A stretch of DNA of 64,000 nucleotides from assembly GCA_035236585.1 (NCBI GenBank), contig CP141126.1:67247414-67311413 (forward strand). The letters are read 5' to 3'. This DNA is from Warburgia ugandensis. Taxonomy: Eukaryota; Streptophyta; Magnoliopsida; Canellales; Canellaceae. The notes beneath the pieces are model-generated. The model did not search any database. It had not been told where the DNA came from and worked only from the letters and a program-made list of their open reading frames with translations. This document shows positions 1-11,479 of this stretch, one piece after another; within the stretch, counting starts at the first letter, position 1; the number at the start of each line of letters is the position of its first letter. Position numbers and translations under genes: made by a program.

Positions 1-1995
1 AATGTTACCATTCATTTCTACATAACAAGCAAACTTTAAGCAACAATTAGCATGCCTTTATGAAAGAAACTCCAATATCTAAAACATGGGACTTCTTACA
101 CTCAATGAATTCTATTTAGAACAATCAATTTCAAGCATTAACAAGCATTAAAAAGTAGAAGATTAGCAACATATATAGTAAAAAATGCTTGGTAATGTTA
201 CCATTCAAATGCATATTTAAGCAATAATTTGCATGCATGTTTAATGAAACATCGAAATGTAAAGCATGGTTCTTCTTAAACCCAATGTATTTTACCTAGT
301 ATGATCGTTTTTAAACATTTACAAGCATTAAAGAAGCAGAAAATTAGGAACATATATAGTAAAAAATGCATGTTAATGTTACCATTCATATGTGTATTAC
401 GATAAGCATACTTCAATCAATAATTTGCTTGCCTTATTGAATGAAACATTGAAATCTTAAACAAGGGTCTTCTTAGAATCATTGTATTCTATCTAGAATT
501 ATCAATTTTAAGCATTTACAAGCATTAAAGATGCAGAAAAATAGAAATATATATAGTAAAAAATGCATGGTAATGTTACTATTCAAACACATATTACAAC
601 AAGCATACTTCAAGCAATAATTTGCATGCCAATTTGAATGAAATGTCAAAATGTAAAAATATGAGCCTTCTTACACTCAATATATTCTATATACAATGAT
701 CAATTTCAATCATTAATAAGCTTTAAAGAAGCAAAAAATCAAGAACATATATAGTAGAAAATGCATGGTAGTGTTATCATTCAAATGCATACTTCAAGCA
801 ACAATTTGCATGCGTTTTTGAATGAAACATCAATATCTAAAACATGGGTCTTCTTACACAGTGTATTCTATTTAGAATAATCAATTTCAAGCATTTTCAA
901 GTAATGTCGAAGTAGAAGATCAGCAATATATATAGTAAAAAATGCATGGTAATGTTACCATTTAAACGCGTATTCAAGCAACAATTTGCATACCTTGTTG
1001 AATGAAACATCAAATTCTAAAACATGGGTCTACTTAGACTCAATGTATTCTATCTAGAATGATCAATTTCAAGTATTTCGAAGCATTAAAGATGCCAAAA
1101 ATTTGGAACATATATTGTAAAAAGCACATGGTAATGGTACCATTCAAACACGAATTACAACAAGCATACGATAAGCAACAAATTGCATGCTTTTTTGAAT
1201 GAAACATTAAAATCTAAAGCATGGAACTTCCCACACTCAATGTATTCTATTTAAAATTTTCAATTTCAAGCATTAGAGAAGCAGGAAATTAGGAACATAT
1301 ATCATAAAAATTGCATGGTAATGTTACCATTTAAACCCATATTCATGCAACAATTTGCATGCCTTCTTGAATGACTCAATGTATTCTATCTAGAATGATC
1401 AATTTCAACCATGTACATGCATTAAAGAAGTAGGAAATCAAGAACATATATAGTAAAAAATGCATGGTAATGTTACCATTCAAAAGCATAATTCAAGCAA
1501 CAATTTGCATGTCATTTTGAATGAAACATCAAAATTGAAAACATGGAACTTCTTAGACTCAATGTATCCTATCTGAAATGGTCAATTTTAAGCATTTGTA
1601 AGCATTAAAGAAGCAAAAAATCAGGAATATATATAGTAAAAAATGCATGGTAATGTTACCATCTAAATGACTATTACAACAAGCATAATTCAAGCGACAA
1701 TTCACATGCCTTTTTGAATGAAACATCAAATTTTAAAATATGGGTCTTCTTAGACTCAATGTATTCTATCTCAAATGATCAATTTAAACATTTACAAGCA
1801 TTGAAGAAGCAAAAAATCCAAAACATATATAGTAAAAAATGGATGATAATGTTACCATTCAAACACATATTAAAGCAACATTTTGTATGATTCTTGTATG
1901 AAATATCATAATCTAAAATGTGAGTCTTTTTAAACTCAATGTATTACATCTAGAATGATCAATTTTAACCATTTACGAGCATTAAAGAAGCATAA
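1..1995. repeat. AT-rich tandem satellite, ~11 diverged units
   Basis: The landmark GGTAATGTTACC (or a close variant) recurs at about 191, 372, 569, 767, 948, 1130, 1317, 1466, 1649 and 1845, and a partial copy opens the window. Spacings are 181, 198, 198, 181, 182, 187, 149, 183 and 196 bp. Each unit also carries ATATATAGTAAAAAATGCAT, a TTTGCATGCC block, a GAATGAAACATC block and a CTCAATGTATTCTATCTAG block. Units are clearly diverged by substitutions and small indels. No open reading frame runs through the units. The array continues beyond the left edge. A centromeric or pericentromeric satellite is possible from the unit length, but nothing in the sequence proves that. Confidence 0.88.
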
Positions 1996-2034
1996 AATCA
2001 AGAAATGAGAGAGATCTTGATGAGAGAAAACTTA

Positions 2035-2590
2035 TCCAACCTCCTCTCCTCTTCATCTTTCTTCTTCTTCTTCTTCTACTCCTCGTCCTTCCTCTCCTCA
2101 AGGGTTTTAAGTTTGAAAAATTTATGAGGGTAGGGGAGGGGGAGCACATGAAATCTCTCCTCTCCACTTCCTCTTCCTCTTCCTCTTCTTCTTCTTCTTC
2201 TTCTTCTTCTTCTTCTTCTTCTTCTTCTTCTTCTTCTTCTTCTTCTTCTTCTTCTTCTTCTTCTTCTCCTTGAGGGTTTTGGTATGAAAATTTTGTAGGG
2301 GTGGGGAAGGGCCAAGGGGGGTGTGATTTCTATCCTCTACTCTTCCTCTTTTCTTCTCCTATTTCTTCTTCTTCCATCTTTCTTTATTTCTCTCTCTTTC
2401 TCCTCTCCTCTTCTTCTTCTTCTTCTTCTCCTCAAGGGTTTTGGGGGTTTTGAAACATTTGTATGGGGGCAGGGGCTTGATTTCTCTCTTCTTGCTCTCC
2501 CATTTCTTCTTCTTCTTCCCTCTTTATCTCCTTCTCTTTTTTTCTCCTCTCCTCTCCTCTCCTCCTCTTCCTTTTCTCTTAAAAAACCAA
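2035..2590. repeat. Polypyrimidine tract with three ~170 bp sub-repeats
   Basis: Long runs of CTT and CTCCT are interrupted three times by a related block beginning TCCTCAAGGGTTTT or TCCTTGAGGGTTTT and followed by a G-rich stretch (about 2095, 2267 and 2431), giving spacings near 172 and 164 bp. It is a short tandem array whose pyrimidine part has expanded. Apparent reading frames here are low-complexity Leu/Ser/Phe or poly-Arg and are not genes. Confidence 0.8.
2184..2267. repeat. (CTT)n microsatellite
   Basis: About 28 uninterrupted CTT triplets lie inside the larger polypyrimidine repeat. Confidence 0.95.
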
Positions 2591-2949
2591 CCTATATTAA
2601 AGGTTCACTTTTGTACTGATACATTCCTGCACCTAAATTTTTGTTTAAATAATAAAAGCTGGCATATTAATAACCACATCATTTATTTCATTGATGTTTA
2701 ACCAGTGTTTGGCATGACATATGATGTGTAAACTTAAATTGATTAATTAAATCATTTTTCATACATCACATGATGCAAACACTTTAATTTGTCACCTCAT
2801 ATGCAATTGATTCCATCCATGCACCCTCCTCACCAGCTTCATGTACATAATCCATCTCACTCTCCTCGATTAGATTGATTGATGAAGGGTAATCAATTGC
2901 TGTGTCACTAGGTCATCTTCATCATAGAAATCTCTTGAGGAGGTTAATA
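2591..2949. other. Unassigned AT-rich spacer
   Basis: No gene, clear repeat or terminal motif is visible. It lies between the pyrimidine repeat and the 3' side of the CACTA transposase, so it may include the decayed 3' end of that element, but I could not find a CACTA terminus here. Confidence 0.4.
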
Positions 2950-3022
2950 AAATAGTTGACCATTTCATATCATGTCCATCTTATATATAAAATACATGTT
3001 TTACTTGACATGCCAAAATAAA

Positions 3023-6000
3023 CTAGTCATTTTGATAGCCACTCTTATTGAGGTCAACCAATGTCAAGTCGAGGGCATTAGTTCTTATGCTATCATTGTT
3101 GTGTTCGACCCAGTCGCACTTAAACACAACCATCGTTCTCCAGGTATAATCCAACTCCCATATCTCATGTATAACCCCATAATAAGTATTGTTAGCTACA
3201 ATTGGGTTGTCCTTTGACTTGGAAAAGAAAGTAGCTTTAACAACTAAGATAACACCACTACCTTGTTGTCTTCTTAACTTATCATAGTCTTTTGTGTGAA
3301 AGCAATAACCATTAATGGCGTATCCAGCATACTTTATTACTTCTAGTCGAGGTTCCATTTCCATCCAACCCAAGTCGTGAAGGAATGACAATGCTTATCT
3401 TTTAGCCACTTCTCTTTCTATGCATCTCTTAGATCCCTCTGTTTTAGGAAGTCCATGTGTATACTACACAATGATCAGAGTTGAAACTTATATAACATGG
3501 CTAATGTTAATAATAGAACATTACGTACATACCCTTTATTATACACATATATATGCCTCAACTTCAGCAATATTAATGATTCAATTAATTAATGTGAAAG
3601 AAACCAAAGAGAGAACATTAATTATGTACTCAATGTATGACAGAACTTCATCAACATTAATATTCTGCAAGACATAAAGGTGTACCTTCTCGCATTCCTT
3701 ACGATCAATGGTCGACACATGACCACTTAATTAAGGTTCACCAACTCTTGTATCAATTAATGCACATGAATGTTTCTTTCTTAGGATTCCAATACCATCA
3801 ACTCCTAATAAATACTTAGTGCAAAACTCGACTGCTTCTTCTACAATGTAACATTCGACAATACACCCCTCCGACTTATTATGATTTTAGACATACCCTT
3901 TGAACACCATCATGTACCTTTCAAATGTGTACATCCATTGCAAATAAATAGGTCCATACAACTTAATCTCATCAATGAGGTGCATTTTTAAGTGTACCAT
4001 GATATTGAAGATGGATGGTGGAAAGATTGTCTCAATCTTGAATAAGGTTGTCCCTAAATGCTCATGGATTTCTTATAATTTAGAAGTATCCACCACCTTC
4101 TTGCACAAAGCATTAAAAAAGTAGAAGAGCTTAGTAATAAATCCTCTCACTTTATCTGGAAGCACTGAACATATTGCTATGGGTAGAAGTTGTTGCATCA
4201 AGGCATGATAAACATAAGACTTCATCCCCAATAGTTTTAGCTCTTCCATGAAGACTATGTTTCTAAAGCTTGAAGAGTACCCATAAGGAACTTTGATATC
4301 TGACAGGTTTATACACACTATTCTTCTCTCCTCTTTGCTAAGCATATAATTTTCTTTAGGCAAGTATGTTCCTCAGCTGCCCCTATCCTATGGATTCAAC
4401 CTTCTCTTGAAACCCATTGTCATGAGATCCATTCAAGCTACAAGTCCGTGCTTTGTTTTTTTCGGCTTGTTGAGTAAGGTACTAGTCAAGCTTTCATAGA
4501 CATTCTTGTCAATGTGCTTGACAATAAGCATATGTCACATGTGTAGGGATTTCTAGTGTACAATTTCAAAGAATATTGGCTTCTTCTTCCAACATCTTTT
4601 AGAGTTGCTTTCATTTTTATGCAAAGTTGACTTCTTCTTCTTCCCCCATCATACATTAAGGTTCTCAACTTGTCCTAATACTTGTCATCCAGTCAACCTC
4701 TTTGGAGGTGTCCTAGTCTCCACACTATCATCAAATTCCCCCTTTTTAAGATGCTTTGGATGGTTTCTATGCAACCATCTTTTGTTCCTAGGAATGCCAT
4801 CTTCCTACCATGTTGAAGTCATGTGGCACATGTTTGGTCACTACAAATAGGACAGGCACTGTATCCCTTTACTATGCATCTAGCAAAATTATCGTATGCA
4901 GGAAAGTTGTTTATTGTCCATAGTAGTACAGCCTTTGGGCAGAGTGTCTCTTTCTTGTATGCATTATAAGATTCAACCCCTACTTTGTAGAATGTCCTAT
5001 GGTCATTGATCAATAAAGCCAAGTACATGTGGATGTCATTCCCAAGTTTCTTGGAACCCGATATTAACATAGTTAACATCTTGAACTTCCTCTTCATGCA
5101 TAACAATGGTGAAAGGTTGCAACAAATTGTTATAAGAGGTCAACAACTATACATACTACTCATAGAACCATGAGGATTAATCCCATCTATAGACATTGTA
5201 AGTTGTAGGTTCCTGGGTTCTCCAAAATCAGGCCACATGAAGTCTACAAGCATCCACACAAGGCTATATGCTAGATAGCGTAAGTAGTTATCACCCACTC
5301 TTTCCTTGGCCTGCCATACTAGTTTCTTTAATATGAAACATTCTTTGGAATCTTGGAATAAGGGGAAAATGCCATAGGATCTTTGCAAGGATATCTCTCA
5401 CTTGCCGATCACTTGAATTCTTCCTCATCTTCCATATTAAATGTTCATAAATTGGACATATAATTTTGTCTTTATGCTCCTTTATGTACAAAATGTAGTC
5501 ATTGGGTCACACATGTATCTTTTCGTACTTTAAGCCTAGTGTGGCCAAGGTTTTCTTTGCCTCCCATGTCGACCTAACCAATTTGTTCTCCTTGGCCAGC
5601 ATTTTACCAATGACTTTCAATAATTCTGTAAAACCATAATCTGAAATACTAAATCTTGACTTCACATTGTAAAGTTCTACCACTACAGGCAACTTGATAT
5701 AATCTGTACACCCAACGTACAATAGCTTATCGGCTTCCTCCAATGCAGTCTAAAATTGTATTAGGTCATCTTAAAAGTCATTGTATACATCTTGAAACAT
5801 AGGTGCAGTTGTCCTACTACCTTCACCACTTCCTAGAGTGGTTTCTATTTCATATACACATTCAACCATTGTCGAGGGCGTATGAGGTATTTCCTCTCCA
5901 TGCCACATATAGGGATGATAGCTTTCATCAACTCCATTGAAGCACAAATGTTCTCTCAACTCACCAATAGTAACCTTTTTTAAGTTTCCACATCTCAAAC

Positions 6001-6121
6001 ATAGACATCGTATTAGATTACAATCACCACCTGCCACAAGTGCAAACTCAATGAACTCTTCTATTCCCTCCTCATATTCCCTTGATCATCTTTTCACATG
6101 CATCCAAGCATATTTGTCCAT
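3023..6121 (-). pseudogene. CACTA TNP2-like transposase, broken
   Basis: Reading on the minus strand from a Met at 6121, the order of blocks matches the plant TNP2 family. First is a transposase-associated domain (MDKYAWMHVKR..., then a CLCLRCGN cysteine pair and YHPYMWHGEE, about 6121-5880). The Transposase_21 region follows (about 5750-4819), with FGEPRNLQLTMSIDGINPHG, ISGSKKLGNDIHMYLALLI, AVLLWTINNFPAYDNF and the zinc-like GYSACPIC. A DUF4218-like part comes next (4363-about 3850; GMKSYVYHALMQQLLPIAI, then a QWMYTFERYM-like stretch). Last is a DUF4216-like C terminus (3391-3023; GYAINGYCFHTKDY, YYGVIHEIWELDYTW, FKCDW). The frame is broken many times: there is a TGA about 11 codons after the Met, plus frameshifts between blocks, so no functional protein can be made. 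In a working element this enzyme cuts and joins the transposon ends. Confidence 0.9.
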
Positions 6122-6230
6122 TTTGTCCAAGGGTGAGAAGACTTTCTAGACATGAAAAGATTATAACAACAATATGGGATAGGCATTTAACCAAATACAT
6201 GGTGTGTACATAAAATGTACATAGTTAACA

Positions 6231-6263
6231 CACACATGCACACACACACACACACACACACAC
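6231..6263. repeat. (CA)n microsatellite
   Basis: An interrupted run of CA dinucleotides, with the longest pure part at 6239-6263. It lies between the transposase start and the subterminal repeats. Confidence 0.9.
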
Positions 6264-6599
6264 GTATATAGACATAATTTTAATACATATTAGAGGAGTC
6301 AACATTCAAGTCCAGGATTGGAAAAGGTAAGAATGAAGCAAACATGACTAATCCATACACATAAAAGTTCACAGTAATCCATACATATATATGAATATAT
6401 CACACAAATGCAAGAAGAAAAAATAAAAGGAATTTTATAGCCATAAACATCAAATAAAGTAAACATATGACCAAGTACAAGAATGAACACTACCCAACCG
6501 ATATCAATTGAGGAAATGCATGTTTAGGACAATGTGCATGTAAATCTAACCCAATGTTTGAGTTTTCATCGAAAATGCTAAGAGTCAATTGAGAACTTC
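6264..6599. other. AT-rich 5' region of the CACTA element
   Basis: I see no gene or distinct signal here. By position it would be the 5' untranslated part of the minus-strand CACTA transposase. Confidence 0.4.
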
Positions 6600-6779
6600 A
6601 ACTTATAAGACATGAAAAATATAATATTATTTTTAAAACCATCTTATATTATTAATAATATAACATGTTTTCAATATAACCGTCTTATAAAAATTTTATA
6701 TAGGAACCGTCTCATATTATTAACATAATATGGTTTTTTGTAAACTATCTTATATTCTTTTAAAAATATAGGACGGTTC
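6600..6779. repeat. CACTA-type subterminal repeat cluster
   Basis: At least five copies of a short motif occur in direct and inverted orientation: ACCATCTTATATTAT, AACCGTCTTATAAAA, AACCGTCTCATATTAT, AACTATCTTATATTC and, inverted, AAAATATAGGACGGTTC. Such dense, two-orientation repeats close to the transposase start are typical of CACTA ends. The final CACTA pentamer itself is missing or mutated. Confidence 0.6.
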
Positions 6780-6780
6780 T

Positions 6781-7695
6781 TGATATGATGCCCTTAAACC
6801 CAATCCTTATTGTAGAGCCATTCAATGTTTGGGGCATAGATTTCATGCGACCCTTTCCTAATTGTTTTAGAAATCTTTACATCTTAGTGAGGGTGCATTA
6901 CATGTCCAAGTGGGTGGAGGCTATATCCTACAAAACCAATGACCACAAACTTGTGGTAAAATTCTTAAAATAAAACATCTTTGTAAGGTTTGGCACTCCA
7001 AGAGCCATAATAATTGATGGGGGAAAACACTTTTGTAATATAGTGTTTAAGAATTTAAAGAAAAACTATGGTGTCAACCATAGGATAGCCACCCCTACCA
7101 CCCTCAGACCAATGGCCAAGTAGAGGTATCGGATAGGGAGATCAAGTTGATACTAGAAAAGACAGTCAATCCAAGTAGGAAAGACTAGTCTATGAGACTT
7201 AAAGATACTCATTAGGTTATAGCCACCTTATCACCTTGTCTACGGTAAGGCCTGCCACTTACTAGTAGAGTTAGAGCACAAGGCATATTGGGCTATAAAA
7301 AGCTTAATTTTGACTTAGATTCTACTAAGACCTACAGAAAACTCCAACTCAATGAGTTGGAAGAGTTGAGGAAAGATGCATATGACTCTGCACAAATATA
7401 CAAAGACCAGATGAAGGTTACAAATGATCACCAAATCTTAAGGAAATCCTTCACACCTAGATAAAAGGTCTTATTATATAACTTTAGATTGCATCTATTC
7501 CCAGGCAAACTCAGATCTAGATGGACGGGACCTTATATGGTATGCACAGTCTATCCTCATGGGGCCATTGAGATTGGGAAGGATGGAGAAATCCAAAAAG
7601 TCAATGGTCAGAGGTTAAAATCTTTCTTAGAAATTCCTAATCCTGAGATTGATGAGATATTGTTAGAGACACCTCATTATCATAACACACCTTAG
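6781..7695 (+). pseudogene. Athila/Tat-like Ty3-gypsy integrase fragment
   Basis: The stretch starts abruptly at [20 protein letters not shown] and shows the three acidic residues of a retroviral-type DDE integrase: the Asp in GIDFM (about 6837), the Asp in IIIDGGKHF (about 7015) and the Glu in [11 protein letters not shown] (about 7125). The C-terminal part (about 7489-7640) carries [15 protein letters not shown] and [10 protein letters not shown], typical of the Athila/Tat (non-chromodomain) branch. A TAA at about 6971, further stops and at least one frameshift split it into pieces. Protease, RT, RNase H and the integrase zinc finger are absent on the left, where CACTA DNA begins. It would have inserted element cDNA into the host genome; it is now a dead fragment. 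Confidence 0.85.
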
Positions 7696-7862
7696 ATTAC
7701 CATCATTACACTCATCATTATGTTTGTATGAAGATGTAAAACTTAGTGCTCCATAGGAGGCAACCTTGATGTTTTCTTTCTTCTTAAGATCTCCATCTTC
7801 TACATCTTTCCATTGTCATATAGAATCGTCTGTTTCAAACAATGGGGACAATGTTTCATTTA

Positions 7863-7872
7863 GGTTAAGGGG
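7863..7872 (+). promoter_or_regulatory. Polypurine-tract-like sequence
   Basis: GGTTAAGGGG follows the integrase fragment by about 170 bp and is followed at once by TGTAAATGC. Position and composition fit the plus-strand primer site found after integrase in Athila/Tat-type elements. Whether the following TG starts the LTR or a 3' untranslated region cannot be settled. Confidence 0.45.
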
Positions 7873-9155
7873 TGTAAATGCATATTGAGATTTTGAATTT
7901 TCTTGAGCTTTTTGAAAAAAAGAAAGAAAAATGTTTTGGGAAGAGTTCCCTTACTATGATAAGAACTGGATGTTTAGAATTTACTGATCCTATTGTTTTC
8001 CCCTCATAATGGGAAAAAATCTAACAAGTTTTTCATATTAGTCATGTGTTGAAGCATTTTATGAAAGCTAATTCTCAAAAATTATTTACACATAGCACAT
8101 AGTCAAGACTAATAGAGAGGTGTGACTTAGAGACCCTAGAAAATCAGTGGAGACCTATAACCCAATGAGCTTAAAAACTATCCTTTTTTTTTTAGAGTTA
8201 TAAGTAATTTCACAGTTTCACCAGTGTACATAACTTAGTGTGATCCTATTATCCTTGTTTTGGTAACAATCAATAATAAATAAGAGTAATATCTTTATTT
8301 TAAAAATATTTATTGAATCTGATAGGCTTTAGAAAGCCTAGGAAATGATATAGGCCACTTTGTTCAACCTAGAGACATAAAGCCTACCTAGTATATTCCA
8401 GACCACTAGTTAACCTTTGAGCCTATTATAATCCTTTCTTTCTTAACCTCACTCAACTTAACCTAGAAAAATTAGTAAAATAAATAACCACTACTCATTT
8501 TCAAAATGAGTAGAGAAGTTCAAAAGAGGACAAAAAGTCAAAGAAGTGAGAAAATTAGCAGTTTTTTCCAAAGAAGCCAAAACAAAAATAAAAGTGAAAA
8601 GAAATAAGTATAAAAAAAAAGAAGAGACAAAGTGAAAGACGAGAATGCAAAGGAAACTCACCTCAATACACTCAAAGAATAGTTGTCCAATAATAAAAAA
8701 AGAGGACCTCACTCAATTTTGAACCTTTGAAATCCTTATACCATTCTTTTTAGAACCCCATGCAAGCCTATGTTTCATCCTAGTTAAAGATCTATGGATC
8801 TTAGGTGGAACATAGCCTTAAAGAGGAGATAAAAATGAGATAAAGTAAACTACCCCTAATATTCATGGTAATGACATCTATTCTTAAGGATCACTTTCCT
8901 TTGTCTCTTTGATACTTGAAAATTTATGTGAACCATTAGCTTTGTAGAATCTAGTCACATAATGAGAGAAATATGTTTAAACCCTTATCTAAAAGTATAA
9001 CTGTGAGGATTTTAGGTCAAGACATATTTCATTAGAATTTAAGCATATCAAGTTAGAAGTCATGACTTATATGATTGCACACATACACTTCAAGAAATAA
9101 CTAGAATGAAATGTCTTTAGTATGTGTATGATTTGTAAAATTGTCAATCTTCTGT
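7873..9155 (+). other. Non-coding 3' part of the Athila/Tat-like element
   Basis: There is no reading frame. A reverse-complement relative lies to the right: CCTATATCATTTCCTAG at 18390-18406 matches the complement of 8337-8353, and CTCAAAGG...ACTAGTGG at 18318-18340 matches the complement of 8397-8420. This is therefore either LTR or 3' untranslated DNA of a family present twice in opposite orientation. Confidence 0.55.
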
Positions 9156-9160
9156 ATTAA
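9156..9160. repeat. Target site duplication, left copy
   Basis: ATTAA immediately precedes the solo LTR and is repeated exactly at 11475-11479. Confidence 0.9.
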
Positions 9161-11474
9161 TGTGACGACCCGGGTTTTCTCATGCATTTTTAAATGAAAA
9201 ATCTAAATTCCTAAGGTGGGATCCCGATTTGAAAAAAACAGTGCAATGCAGCAGAAAAATCTTTTATTTGGAATTCATCTTGAAAACCCCGAGTGTCATT
9301 TGTTTTCACAACAACTAATGTAGTTTTTGAACAGCTTTAGAAATCACAAATGCTTTTCCCTAGGTCTATCCAATCACAGCACACAGCCCAACTATAATTA
9401 AATACAAATACATGTCCAAAGGGTAGAGAGTTTACTTACATGTATAATTGTTTCCTTTTTTATTCACTTGCTCGTGGCACTAACATAGATATCCTCTACT
9501 CGTGGATGGAATTATCCTGAAAAATGTTAAGGATAGGGTGAGTATATACTATACTCAGTAGGAGTCTATCACTACTAGTTTTATAATGCATGCGATGTTT
9601 AAAATCATGTGCTCATAAAAACATATGCATGGTGTTCGAATAATCACGTTCAATATTGATATTAAAAGCCACTATCAAATCAGAATACTGATGACTTAAA
9701 GAAATATCATAATCCAAGTCGAAAGTATCATATATCATAATCATAAAAATATGCATCAGATGCTCAACTGAATCCAACTCATAGATATCTATCATAGTAT
9801 GGTCGACTAACCTTATATCATGCCATATGCAATGCACATAAATCCATGAAACCATAGGGTCCCACTATGCCCACGACCTCACCGCCGTGTGGTCCCCGAG
9901 TACCTAGGGACACAGGATCATATACCTCCATGGGGCATATGACACTTCGACTTAGGGACATAGGATCATAATGTATATGCAATCATTTACGAAACATATC
10001 TATGTACAAAACATTTATCACATGCATGCTGAACCAAGTCATGCTAAACAAGTCATATACTTATAACATATGTTCTCAAAACAATAATAGATCTTTTAAA
10101 AGAATCTAATAGTGATAGAGCACCTACCTAGCTAGGTCACGCTAACCCTTTTGTCCTCGGACGCTCCTGATCATGGTTTGGGGAATCAAGGTTAGTTTGG
10201 CCTATCTTTTATGGGTTTTAGAGTAATTGGTCTTATTAATTAGGCATTAAGGGTCCATGCTTATGCTTATGGGTGTCCTACGATCCTAATTGGGCCTTGG
10301 TATCCTCAGTTTTCCAAAGTTCTAGTGGCCACGAGCCACCATCCTATTCTAAGGGTCATGCCCACCTTTTATTGGACCTTGATTAGGGATTTTATAGCTT
10401 GGATGTGTCTGTGTCGTCGACACGGACACAACACTTTTTGCAGCACCTCAATCGAAGCTCTAGATCTCAAGTTATAAGCATTTTAGTGTCGTACGTACAT
10501 AGGAGTCTTAAAAATAAAAAGACGGAATGCTAGGGCGCTGGGCGTCTGCAACGTGCGCCCTGGCTTCCTTAAGGAACGAAAAAACGACGCACTGCTAGCG
10601 TGCTGCACGTCTGCAGCATGCACCTCAACTGGCGTGTCTGCAGACATGCTGGGTTTTCCGCCCGACTGTCCCTTTTGCGGGCGCATCCCTGGACGCGCCC
10701 ATTTGATTTTTCAAACTGGGGTCGATGTAGGACGTTCCGACTGGAACGTTTCGTCGTCTGGGGGACCGGGGCATCCTTAGGACACCTTGGTTTGACCCTT
10801 GTCAAACCAGTGCGGCCCAGGGAACGTCCCTGGGTCCTTGGTGGCTCTCCCGGGCTCCGTTTTGCATGGTTTTTCATGCAAAAACCTAGGGAAATTAATC
10901 TTGGAACTATGGTGGAGATGGGTTTTGAGGGATTTTGGGCGTACCTGGCTCGTTGCTGGGTTTTTCTCCTTGTTTTCTCCTCTAGGTCACTGCTCCATGA
11001 TGGGTTTTCTTCAACGTTTTGGGCTGCCATTAGAGGCGCCCAAGAGCTCTATTTATAGAGCTAAGAGAGGGTTCTGGAGGGGGCTCTCATTGCCTTTGAA
11101 TGGCGGTGGAGAAACCTCCAGAATGGCGGTGATTTCTCCTCCAATCACCGCTGTTCTAGAACTCTCTAGGAGGTGGAAGATGAAGGGTGCCCGTATCAAA
11201 ACGGGCCCCTGTGTTTTGCAGCTAAAACCCGTTTTTGTAAAAATTATAGTTTTGCCCCTGAACTTCAAAGGGCCATAACTTGCTCATTTTAACTTCGTTT
11301 TGGGTGATTTTGGTCTTGCTGGATTCATTTTCCTGAGACACATCTAATGGTACCATTTTTAGGACCAAGTTTCTGGGGTTAGTCAAGGAGACTAGTGAAA
11401 TGACCAAAATGCCCTTATCTTTAAAACTGAACTTTTCATGGGATTTTAATATTACAAAAATTGGGGTCATTACA
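9161..11474 (-). mobile_element. Solo LTR of a Tekay/Del-like chromovirus family
   Basis: The 2,314 bp sequence begins TGTGACGACCCGGG and ends GGGTCATTACA, so in element orientation (minus strand) it runs TGTAATGACC...GGTCGTCACA with canonical TG/CA ends. It is flanked by identical 5-bp ATTAA, as expected for Ty3-gypsy integration. It resembles the two LTRs at 21006-23664 and 27132-29804 in its first few hundred bases (CTCATGCATTTTTAAATG, CCCCGAGTGTCATTTG, AAGGATAGGGTGAGTATATA). No internal region remains, so it most likely arose by recombination between two LTRs. The several overlapping frames at 10480-11280 fall in the GC-richer promoter half of the LTR and are not genes. Confidence 0.92.
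11050..11057 (-). promoter_or_regulatory. LTR TATA box (solo LTR)
   Basis: On the minus strand this reads TATAAATA. It lies about 420 bp from the 5' end of the LTR in element orientation, in the same relative place as TATAAAAA in the two related LTRs. It is a candidate core promoter. Confidence 0.55.
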
Positions 11475-11479
11475 ATTAA
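11475..11479. repeat. Target site duplication, right copy
   Basis: ATTAA follows the LTR directly and matches 9156-9160. Confidence 0.9.

Larger units (their letters stand above)
2950..6779 (-). mobile_element. Decayed CACTA (En/Spm-like) DNA transposon
   Basis: A TNP2-type transposase pseudogene on the minus strand is followed, on its 5' side (6600-6779), by short AT-rich repeats in both orientations around ACCGTCTTATATTAT, which resemble the subterminal repeats that CACTA transposases bind. A clean CACTA terminal inverted repeat was not found at either end. On the right the element abuts Ty3-gypsy integrase DNA at about 6780; the left boundary is a guess. The family assignment rests on the transposase domains and is firm; the boundaries are not. 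Confidence 0.75.

Noticed and set aside
2076-2619. Poly-Arg and Leu/Ser/Phe-rich frames
   Set aside because: Direct translations of a (CTT)n polypyrimidine repeat.
10480-11280. Overlapping 67-159-codon frames on both strands
   Set aside because: They fall in the GC-rich part of a solo LTR, where stop codons are rare by composition; no domain.
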